Under the pieces are notes generated by a model that ran no database searches, was not told where the DNA came from, and saw nothing but the letters and a program-made list of their open reading frames with translations. Positions 1-8,274 of a stretch of DNA of 64,000 bases are shown piece by piece. Location: the NCBI GenBank assembly GCA_018287875.1, contig JAGVVL010000002.1:4960001-5024000 (forward strand), in the 5' to 3' direction. Source of the DNA: Nigrospora sphaerica. Taxonomy: Eukaryota; Ascomycota; Sordariomycetes; Amphisphaeriales; Apiosporaceae. Numbering within the stretch: position 1 is the first letter of the stretch; the number at the start of each line of letters is the position of its first letter. The position numbers and the translations under genes are program-made.

Positions 1-297
1 GGTCCACGAGACCCTGCGTGTTCCTGTGTTGCGACGGAGCAAGCGTCAGCCTCGTAGCGGCAGACGTGGCGGGCCAAGGGCGCGTAGGCCAGGAGGGCGG
101 AACCGGAGGACGACCTACTTCTCATCGCGGTACAGCTCTCCCAAGCTCAACAAGGCTTGCTCGTACTCCTTGATGGCGGCATCGGAGGTGACGGAGGGCG
201 GCTTCGAAATGACGGCCTTGTAGGTAGCCTCGGCTTTCCTGGGATCCGTGGTGGATATGGCCTGGGCCTCCTTCACGGCCGACGTGCCAGCAGCCAT
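1..297 (-). CDS. rpn6: 26S proteasome regulatory lid subunit Rpn6, 5' end only
   Basis: This is the amino-terminal part of the PSMD11/Rpn6 subunit, which clamps the lid to the 20S core and base of the 26S proteasome. The first exon (119-297) encodes MAAGTSAVKEAQAI and ends in LLSLGELYRDEK. A GTAGGT donor at 118 leads to an ACACAG acceptor at 24, and the second exon (1-23) continues in frame as NTQGLVD. This fits the Rpn6 N-terminal helical repeats. The rest of the gene, including the PCI domain, lies left of the window. The ATG at 297 is chosen because homology starts there; the frame stays open upstream through a histidine-rich stretch that is unlike the family and is probably 5' UTR. It is divergent from SOF1 across about 780 bp. 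Confidence 0.9.
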
Positions 298-1079
298 GGT
301 GACGAAGTGTGCGGTTGCTCGAAGCTCGAGACGGTGAGGGTTGGTAGTCTCTGAGGCGGCGGCGGTGTTTCCGGTAGGTGCGGGGGTGCGAATTGGGCGA
401 CCCGGCTGCGTCGGGATGAGATGGGATGGCGGTGGCTGTTGGCGGGGATTGCGCGGATGGAAGCGTGGATGGATATGGTGGTGATGGCGATGATGATGGT
501 GCCTGGATAAGCTACTATTCGGAGCCACTCCCCATGCGCTGGAGCTGAGCTAATCGATAGAGCTGGCACTTGTATACCTGCGTTTCCACATAAACCTGTA
601 GCGGCAGGTTGCCGCGCATACGACGCGCTTGGCCCTGGCCACCTCTTAACACTCGACTACGGTGCATAAAATACAGTACATGTGCACAGATTCGACGAAT
701 GATATATACTAGGCACTTTCATAAGCACACTGGACCGGATGTGCAGCTGGACTTTGTCATCGTTACACGCGGAGAAGGGCGCATAAGTGGAAAGAGGTGC
801 AAGTACTACGTACATATGTACATACATAAGGTATCTGTAGGACATAGCATCACGTGAGCGCCGGGGGGACTCAACTGTGCTCCTCAGGCCCCGCTCCCTC
901 CACTGTACCGACTGCCCCACTAAAAAGTTCCCAGCCGGGACTCCAGCTTCTAGGTGCTGCAGTGGAGGGCAACTTTTCTCAGTGCTCGTCCTCGTCACCA
1001 GAACCGCCGCCGTCCCTTTTCCCGCCGACGACGATTATCTACCACGCAACAGAGAACCGTCGGCATACGCCACGACACC
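298..1079. other. Divergent upstream region of rpn6 and sof1
   Basis: No convincing gene is visible. The stretch holds the 5' leaders of two divergent genes. It contains a palindromic TACATATGTACATACATA element at 811-828 and a CACGTG hexamer near 852. Pyrimidine-rich sequence precedes the SOF1 start. Confidence 0.6.
811..828. repeat. TACATATGTA palindrome, copy 1
   Basis: A self-complementary TACATATGTA core is followed directly by CATACATA. Similar clusters occur at 38753-38780 and 44721-44752, each upstream of a housekeeping gene. Whether it binds protein is unknown. Confidence 0.6.
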
Positions 1080-2782
1080 ATGAAGATCAAGGCGCTGTCA
1101 AGGTCCATCGAGGCTTACCAGCCTGCCGGCGCCAATGTCCCCAAGCAACCGCGCAACTTGGTGAGCACCAACCGATCACCGCACTCTGCGACCAGAGACT
1201 GACGCGCAACCAGGACCCTGCCGCCCATCCCTTCGAACGCGCGAGAGAATACACCAAGTTCGTTGCCCCCCACCGCCCTGCCTCGAGAGCGCCCCCATAG
1301 CTAGCCCGGATGCTGACCTGAGTCGCAGAGCCCTGACGGCTGTCAAGATGAACCGCATGTTTGCCGCTCCTTTCCTGACCGACCTTGGCCAGGGCCATGT
1401 CGACGGTGTATACTCGATGGCAAAGGACCCGAATTCGCTGGAGCGACTCGCCAGCGGCTCCGGTGACGGCGTCGTCAAAGTGTGGGATCTGACCAGCAAG
1501 GACAAGGCCGAGACGTGGAACACCACGGCACACGAAAACATAGTCAAAAGCGTCTGCTGGACTAAAGACCGAAAGCTCCTCACGGCCGGCACAGACAGAG
1601 CTATCAAGCTGTTTGACCCTTACAACACCCCCAGCGCCTCGGCCCCGATCTCGACCTGGCTCGGTACCTCTTCCTTCTCGAGTCTGTCCCACCACAGATC
1701 ACGCAACGTCTTTGCCGCCGCTGGCGGCAGTGCCGGCATCTCGATATATGGTTAGCACATATCCTCGGTATGGGTCTTGGCCGCAGCTCCGACTGACTTC
1801 TGCGCAGATCTGGACAGACACTCAAGTGCACCCGATGTGCTGGCTTGGCCCAACTCGGTCGACACCATTAATGCCGTGGCTTTCAACCAGGTCGAGACGA
1901 GCATCCTTGGTGAGTTGCCGTGAGGCTCTGCACCAGGAAGGGGATACTGACCACTTCCAGCCTCGTGCGGTAGCGATCGGAGCGTAATCGTTTACGACCT
2001 CCGTACCTCGACGCCGGTGTCGAAGACGATCCTGAAATTCGCCTGCAACGCCGTCAACTGGAATCCCATGGAGGCATTCAATTTCGCAGTAGCCAGCGAG
2101 GACCACAATGGTAAGTTAGCCGTAACGCCTGGCCGCCCATGGGTTTTTCTGACAAGAGGGCCCTAGCCTACATATTCGACTCGCGGAAGATGGATCGAGC
2201 CCTGAACGTACTCAAGGACCACGTGGCGGCTGTCATGGACGTCGAGTTCTCGCCCACGGGAGAGGAACTCGTAACGGCCTCCTACGACCGCACGATACGT
2301 CTATGGAACCGCGACAAGGGCCATTCTCGGGATGTCTACCACACGAAGCGCATGCAGAGGGTTTTCCAAGCCAAGGTGAGTGACATCCACCTGCCGTAGA
2401 CGCCGGGTGAGCATGAAAACGCTGACCATTTCTTCGCCAGTTTACCCCCGACAGCAAGTACATTCTTTCGGGCAGCGACGACGGCAATATTCGGCTGTGG
2501 AGGGCCAATGCGTCCAGCCGCGAAGGCATCAAGTCGGCGCGCCAACGCCAAGCCGAAGAGTACAACGAGGCCCTTATCGAGAGGTACAAGCACATGCCCG
2601 AGATCCGGCGCATTCACCGGCACAGGCACGTGCCGCAGGTGGTGAAGAAGGCCGGCGAGATCAAGTCGGAGGAGCTGAAGGCGCTCAAGAGGCGAGAAGA
2701 GAACGAGCGGCGCCACACCAAGAAGCAGTTCGAGAGGCGGAAGAGCGAGCGCGACAAGGTCATTCTGGCCAAGGAAAAATAG
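1080..2782 (+). CDS. sof1: Sof1/DCAF13 WD-repeat protein of the U3 snoRNP (SSU processome)
   Basis: The 449-residue product is a WD40 beta-propeller nucleolar protein needed for 18S rRNA maturation. Seven exons are joined: 1080-1160, 1214-1257, 1329-1750, 1808-1909, 1961-2110, 2167-2375, 2441-2782. Phases are consistent at all six junctions. The N-terminus MKIKALSRSIEAYQPAG is typical of the family. WD units include SGSGDGVVKVWDL, TASYDRTIRLWN and SGSDDGNIRLW. The C-terminal Sof1 tail (HRHRHVPQVVKKAGEIK, then HTKKQFERRKSERDK) is highly basic and diagnostic. Length matches yeast and fungal orthologues (about 445-450). The second exon is only 44 nt and its donor, GTTCGT, is weak. Assignment is firm; exact junctions of exons 2 and 3 are the least certain part. 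Confidence 0.95.
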
Positions 2783-3345
2783 CCATCGGGCAACATGGCA
2801 TCTTGTTTGCATCTTCAGGGCGTTCGGGAGGCCGGGCAAGGGATATACCAGGGCAATGCATAAAATTAGATTGGGCGTTCTTGATGGCTGGTCCACGCTT
2901 GACGAGGTTCCTGCTTGCCGGTGGCTTGTGGACTTGGCGTACGCGACTCCAACCAGTCGGGCCGGGTCTGGACAGGCAGCGAGTGAGGATGGCTGGATGG
3001 AGGCGAGTTCGCTATGCCCTGCCGACTCGCCCGGGCTCTCTTTCTCTCCCGCTCCCTCCCCTTCTCTTATCGCCGATCGATTCGAAGTGACGTAGAGAAG
3101 TCTCGCTATCGTCTCGGACATGTGTACGAGCCCCACCAAATGGAGATTACAAATCGTCTCCTCTGGCGGGTTTCCGATGAATGTCACAGGCAACACTTTT
3201 AGCCCGCTGGACGTCGCGTGACAAAAATAGACGACTGACGGGCACAACTCGGGAACCTACCGAGTGCGCCGGTCAAGACTCCGCAACAACGCCAGACGAG
3301 ACACGCAGCAGAGCCAAAGAAAATAAAGAGAAAGTGGTAGGAAAG
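2783..3345. other. Intergenic, sof1 to NmrA-like gene
   Basis: This is tandem intergenic sequence holding the SOF1 3' UTR and the promoter of the next plus-strand gene. No open frame with a convincing start, splice signals or family resemblance was seen. Confidence 0.6.
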
Positions 3346-4333
3346 ATGTTGGCCATCATCGGAGGTGAGGAGGCAAAAGAAGACGGCGAGTTTTCAGCGG
3401 ACTGACACGTCCCCAGCATCGGGCAAACTCGGCGGCGCGACGCTGTCGGCGCTTCTCTCGCACAAGCTGGTCGAACCGTCGTCCATCGTCGCCATCACGT
3501 CGTCGTCGGCGGGATCGGCGAAATGGGAAAGCCTCGCGTCCCTGGGGGTCGAGGTGCGGCACGGCAGCTTCGATGACGCGGCGAGCCTGGCGGCAGCGCT
3601 GGCGGGCGTGGACAAGCTGTTCCTCGTGTCGACGCCGCGGATCGAGATGGATTTCAACGACGCGCCCGAGGGCGAGGGCCGCGAGAAGCACCACAAGGCG
3701 GCCATCGACGCGGCGCGCGCCGCCGGCGTGCGGCACCTCTTCTACTCGTCGCTAGCCTTTGGCAGCCCCAGCCGGGCGGGCGTCATGCGCGCCCACTTGC
3801 GCACCGAGGCCTACCTGGCCGGCCTGACGGACCTGCGCGTCACCGTCGTGCGCGAGGGCCTCTACAGCGAGTCGTGGCCGCTGTACCTGGGCTACTACGC
3901 GCCGCGGGGCGACGACCGGCGCGTCGTGCGCCTCGCCGGCGACGGCCCCGTCTGCTGGACCGCCATCGCCGACCTCGGCCTCGCCAACGCCCTCCTGCTG
4001 GCGGCGCCCGGCGACGCCTGGGCCGGCCGCACCTTTTACCTGGCCGCGCCGCCCGCGACGGCCTGGACGCTGCGCGAAGTGGCCGCCCTCGTGTCGCGCC
4101 CCGGCGGCCCCGACGTCGCCGTCGAGCTCGTCGGCCGCGACGCCCACGTGCGGCACTACGTCGAGGACCGGCGTATGGACGCCGCCGCCGTCGAGTGGTG
4201 GGCCAGCACCTACGACGCCCTCGAGGCCGGCGAATGCCTCGTCGACGACCCGACCCTGCTCACGCTGCTCGAGAGCCGGGGGCAGAAACCGACCCCCTTT
4301 GAGGAAACCGTCTCGGCCATGGTGTCGATATAG
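3346..4333 (+). CDS. NmrA-like NAD(P)-binding Rossmann oxidoreductase
   Basis: The 311-residue product belongs to the atypical short-chain dehydrogenase/NmrA-like group (similar to AzoB/QOR2-type quinone or azo reductases). Exon 1 (3346-3364) encodes MLAIIG and exon 2 (3417-4333) the rest, with a GTGAGG donor and CCCAG acceptor. Only after splicing does the dinucleotide-binding motif appear: MLAIIGASGKLGG, close to GxxGxxG. Further marks are VEVRHGSFDD, GVDKLFLVSTPR, AARAAGVRHLFYSSL and a C-terminal TLREVAALVS segment typical of the family. Substrate is unknown. Third codon positions are almost all G or C. A regulatory NmrA role cannot be excluded, but the ASGKLGG loop and length favour an enzyme. 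Confidence 0.85.
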
Positions 4334-5031
4334 AGAAGGTGGGGGGGGAGGGGGAGGGGGAGCGGTCGGTTGGTTACGTTGCGGAACAAAGCTGGGACTG
4401 GCGGACAATGGTTCCTTTCAGTCGCGGGTTCGTCACAGTCCCACAAAGCCATTTCACCCTTCCCCCGGGCAGCAGCCGCACATGAGACCATTCCAAGGTC
4501 CGGCCAGCAAAGGACCCGACGATGGGGCCTCGCAGCAAGGGAGGGGGGCAAATCGCTACCGGCCCTACCAACGCATAACGTAGAACGGTGATCGAATTCC
4601 AGTTTTCCCACTTTTTTTCTCTGCACAGATCCATCCGGGGGTGGAAGACGATTGGCGGCGAGAGGGCAAACGCGCCTAGGTAAAGCGGCACTGGTGAAAG
4701 CCCCAAGCGAACCCCTGCCAATCAAGGAAACAAAGGCATCAAGAGAAAGACGCCCGGTCGGACAAGTGGTGCATACAGGGCTGGTAATATCGTGTGTTAA
4801 CCAACAAAGAAAAACACGCCCATCGTGCCATCGTAAGCCAGGGCGCCTTTGTAGATGCCCCCCCGGTACGCAGTTATATAATGGGCGGCCACCCGTCCCC
4901 GGTACCCATGAAGCAACATCTCCCGGCATAGCAGCAGCAGCAGGAACTGCCCTCCTCACCGTACCCATCGTTGATAAACTCTACCACGCCGCCTCGTCAG
5001 AGCCCCCCAACACCTCCTCCGCCCCCGTACG
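4334..5031. other. Intergenic region
   Basis: No gene is supported. The region contains a G-rich run just after the preceding stop codon (about 4340-4365) and an A/T-rich patch near 4610. The frame open on the minus strand across it is mostly antisense to the NmrA-like gene. Confidence 0.55.
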
Positions 5032-5886
5032 ATGCCCAGGGCGGTAACGAAGACCAAGGCCAAGGCCGGCCGCACCGTCTCGACCAAGCAGGCGGCGGCC
5101 GGCGGGGTCCCGGCCGGCAAGCCCAAGAAGCCCAAGCCGACGACGGCGAAGACGACCGACGGCGAAGACGAGGATGCCGAAGACGACGGCGGCGGCGCCG
5201 TGGGCTTCGCCAACGCCGAGGCGGCCGCCGCGACGGTCAAGGCCACCGAGGCCCTCCCGCGGAGCTTGATCTACAAGTACCAGCGGATCGGCACGGCGCT
5301 GACGCGCGCGAGCACGCACGCCCACAAGACGGACGGCATGCGCGAGGCGGCCGCCGTCTTCAAGGTACGTATGCCCGCCGCCCACCCCCTTCCCTTGCCC
5401 TCGCCTTTCCTTTCCTATAAAACCCCCGCAGGGGGACCGACCCGCGGGGCGCGGCTGACGGGCTGGGGGGGGATATAGCAGTGGAGGGAGAAGCGGTACC
5501 CGGAGCTCCGGGTGGGGCAGCGGGCCGGGGGGTTCCGGCCGCCGGTGCCCAAGGAGACGGTGCGGCGGGCGCTGGGGCGGCTGGCGGCGGCGGGGCTCGA
5601 CACCACTTTTGCCGCCTTCTACGCCGAGCGGCTCGGCGCGCGCGCCAAGCTTGGCAACCAGCGCGTCGACGGTGACGCCGCCGGCCGCGACTGGGAGCTC
5701 GTCCGCTACGAGGCCCTCTGCCGCCTCGTCCCCGCCGCCAAGGCCGATCCCGCCGCCTGGGACGCCACTGAGCTGTGGGACGGCCCCGAGCCCACCCGGG
5801 CGCACCTCGAGTTGCTCGCCTGGGCCTGGAGTCCCACCCCGCACCGAACCTTGTCCTCCCGCCTCAGGGATAAGGGCGGTAAGTAA
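5032..5886 (+). CDS. Conserved-looking fungal protein of unknown function
   Basis: I do not recognise this protein. Exon 1 (5032-5364) encodes a Lys/Ala-rich basic N-terminus (MPRAVTKTKAKAGRTVST), an acidic patch (DGEDEDAEDDGGG) and a helical segment with LIYKYQRIGTALTRA. Exon 2 starts at 5479 or 5482 (both TAG and CAG acceptors keep frame) and continues with RYPELRVGQRAGGFRPPVPK and TTFAAFYAERLGARAKLG, ending at TAA 5884-5886 after about 246 residues. A perfect donor, GTAAGT, overlaps the last codons at 5880-5885. If spliced to the CAG acceptor ending at 5938, the tail would instead read GASEDGTGQ before a stop. Strong GC3 bias and the clear intron argue for a real gene. A basic-acidic N-terminus suggests a nuclear role, which is only inference. 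Confidence 0.65.
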
Positions 5887-6223
5887 GACTGTCCAGGTAG
5901 GTGTTCGTCGGTGGGCAGCAGGCCTCTCTCCTTTCAGGGGCCAGTGAAGACGGTACGGGGCAGTGATCGTGTTCCTGGATAGACAGCAGGACGGGCCCGG
6001 GTGGCCCTGGCAATGAATGTAAGCATCACATAGTTAATGTCTTCCTTAACGCTGAATGGCTTGTGACACGGGGCAAATGGAAGTTGCGGCGCCAGCTAAC
6101 GGCGGGAGACAGGGGGTCTTGGCCCTCTCTTTTTCATCGGCACCGTTTTTGGGGGGTGAAGGCCTCCTTTTCTGTCGAGAGTGCAAACTGGACGACACGT
6201 ACTGGTCCCGGCTACGTCGGCCC
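5887..6223. other. Convergent intergenic region
   Basis: This lies between the unknown plus-strand gene and the convergent acyltransferase gene. It probably contains both 3' UTRs, and possibly a last intron and short last exon of the upstream gene (CCTTTCAG acceptor at 5938, then an open tail). Nothing else is recognised. Confidence 0.5.
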
Positions 6224-7807
6224 CTACGCGTATCCGCTACCCGACCAGGGCTCCTGCCTCCATTCTTGCAGCAACCGTGACAGGGCGCCCGCCTCGAGGT
6301 ACAGCGCGACGTCGACGCCGCCGTCGGAGGACTCGGCATCGAGCACGACGGCGATACCGTCGACAGGGGACATGATGGGATGGACGTAGCGGGGTCGCCC
6401 GCCGCCGCCGCCGAGGAAATCGACGTCGTACAGGCGCAGGCGCTGCCAGGACGTGACGATAATGTGGCGGGGGCCGAGGAAGCCGCGCCAGAGCCGCTGC
6501 GGCGCCACTTCGTACGCGGCGTCGTGCAACAGCGCGGCCACGGCGTCGGGAGTGAAGCGCCGCAGCGTCGTCCGCAGCTCGGCCGCCAGCGCGCCCGCGC
6601 CGACCACGCCGTCCCGGACGGCCCCCGCCGCGGCCCCGACGTGCGCCATGAAGAGCGGCGACCCGAGGGCCGTGGCGGGCAGGGGCGGGGCGACGCGCCG
6701 CCGGGCGTCGAGGGTGACGTCGAGGAAAACGCGCTCGCCGGGCGCCACGTCGGGCGCGCGCGCCCGCGTCACGAGACGAAACAGATGCGCGAGCAGCACG
6801 TCGGAGCGCGACACGTCGGAGGCGGCGGCGCCAGGGTCCTCCTGGCGAGCGCGGTCGCGGAGGCGCGCCAGCTCCTCGCCCGAAACGTGCAGCAAGGCGG
6901 CGGACGCGGGCCGGGTCGGGTCCCACGTGTCCCAGGGGGCCACGGTGGAAGGGGATGGCGGATTCGCGGCCAAAAGGTCGGGCGGCGGCATGTTGTTCTT
7001 GGTTGTGCTCACAAAAAAGGACGGGTACCCGGGGGCGTCGACATCCCACCAGCTGAAACGGTGAAGGGGCAGGGCGCGGGCCTTCTCAACGAGGGCCGGA
7101 TCCACGGCGGCGCCGTCGATGTCGCCGGCAGCCCGCTCATCCAGCTGCTGGGGATCGAAAACTGGATCGTCGAATAGCGAGGCGCTGGGCGCGCCCGCCG
7201 CGCTTTGGCTCCGGGCGTTGGCAGCCCAGGCATGCATGAAAACCATCAGGGACTGGGCGTCGGCGACTGGGTGGGCCAGCCGAACGCCGACGCCGTACCC
7301 CCCACAAGCAAACACGTTGATCTGGACGGCCATGCAGGGGAGGCCCTCGAAATCCTGGAGGTTGAACAGGGCCAGCTTGGACGGGGAGACCAGGCTCGCC
7401 AGGGGAAAGGCATTGAGGTCCCGGGCGTTGGGCGTGAGGTCGGCGGGGGGCGGCAGCACGGCGCTCAGCGGGCCGTCGTGGGCGACGAGGCGCCACGCGA
7501 CGCCCGGGTCGGCGGCGGCCCCGTACGTGAGCACGCAGCGGTGGAAGCGCTCGGTGTGGCGGCGGGCGCCGGTGGCCCCGCCCGGCGCCCAGGCCAGCTG
7601 CCCGGCCCATTGCGGAAAGCGGTCGAGGGTGGTCACGAAAGCGGCGCGTAAACGGGCCGCCAGAGCGCCGTCGGGGCCGTGGGGGGCGCCGAAGAGCCAG
7701 ACGGCGCCCGTGTCGCTGAAGCGGGCGCAAGCCGCATCGAGGATCGACAGCGGTGTCGAGACCGTCTGGCTCGGCCGCGACGGGGGGAAAAGGCGTGTGG
7801 CATCCAT
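6224..7807 (-). CDS. BAHD/trichothecene-type O-acyltransferase family protein
   Basis: The intronless 527-residue product resembles the transferase family (PF02458) that moves acyl groups from CoA thioesters to hydroxyls or amines. The N-terminus MDATRLFPPSRPSQTVSTPL is typical of fungal members, which begin with 'x-P-L-S-x-x-D'. The general-base motif HxxxD is present as GVRLAHPVADAQS. The C-terminal structural motif DFGWG is not preserved; the equivalent place reads YDVDFLGGGGGRP. Start: the only ATG in frame is at 7805-7807, although the frame is open further upstream. It lies 467 bp downstream of the XDH stop on the same strand. Substrate is unknown. There are no neighbouring polyketide, peptide or terpene synthases, so it is not part of an obvious metabolite cluster. 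Confidence 0.8.
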   Translation of the reverse strand: MDATRLFPPSRPSQTVSTPLSILDAACARFSDTGAVWLFGAPHGPDGALAARLRAAFVTTLDRFPQWAGQLAWAPGGATGARRHTERFHRCVLTYGAAADPGVAWRLVAHDGPLSAVLPPPADLTPNARDLNAFPLASLVSPSKLALFNLQDFEGLPCMAVQINVFACGGYGVGVRLAHPVADAQSLMVFMHAWAANARSQSAAGAPSASLFDDPVFDPQQLDERAAGDIDGAAVDPALVEKARALPLHRFSWWDVDAPGYPSFFVSTTKNNMPPPDLLAANPPSPSTVAPWDTWDPTRPASAALLHVSGEELARLRDRARQEDPGAAASDVSRSDVLLAHLFRLVTRARAPDVAPGERVFLDVTLDARRRVAPPLPATALGSPLFMAHVGAAAGAVRDGVVGAGALAAELRTTLRRFTPDAVAALLHDAAYEVAPQRLWRGFLGPRHIIVTSWQRLRLYDVDFLGGGGGRPRYVHPIMSPVDGIAVVLDAESSDGGVDVALYLEAGALSRLLQEWRQEPWSGSGYA

Positions 7808-8274
7808 GACCCGAGTGCCAATAATGCAGCTAGAGCGGCCTGCGTGGGTTCCGAAGCCACCTGCGAAACCCTCCAGATGAAAGTGCAGCAAACGGGCCTC
7901 CTTCCGTACCTTTTGTACCGGTACCTGCTGCTACCTGTCTCCACACCACCTTGTCCACTGCGGGTTACTCCTTCCCAACGCGGACGCCGCTCTGCTTCTT
8001 CAACCAATCAGACAGCTCGTACAATCTGAGCCAGAATGAACATCATTCACGTGATCTGCGGCCAGCACCACCCATTGCGCCCCGTGTAAGCTGACGTATC
8101 GAGTACGGGCAACGCGACGCCCGCTTGGCTTTTCTCTGCCGCTCCCTTTCCTACTGTCACTCGCAGCAATGCTCGCTCTCGCCTGCATGTACTCGTGGTC
8201 CGCCAACGTTGCATTTCCGTATCTGCCAAGTAACTTACACTTCACCGACGTCCCCCTGTTCCCGCCCCGCCGCG
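7808..8274. other. Intergenic, XDH 3' end to acyltransferase promoter
   Basis: The XDH 3' UTR and the acyltransferase upstream region lie here. Repeated GTACCGGTACC-like sequence occurs near 7910-7925. No gene is seen. Confidence 0.55.

Noticed and set aside
298..528. Histidine-rich N-terminal extension of Rpn6
   Set aside because: The frame is open, but the sequence is unlike the family and the conserved start MAAGTSAVKEAQ has its own ATG at 297. Treated as 5' UTR.
4210..4968. 252-codon minus-strand frame
   Set aside because: Part is antisense to the NmrA-like gene and the rest lacks coding bias or a recognisable domain.
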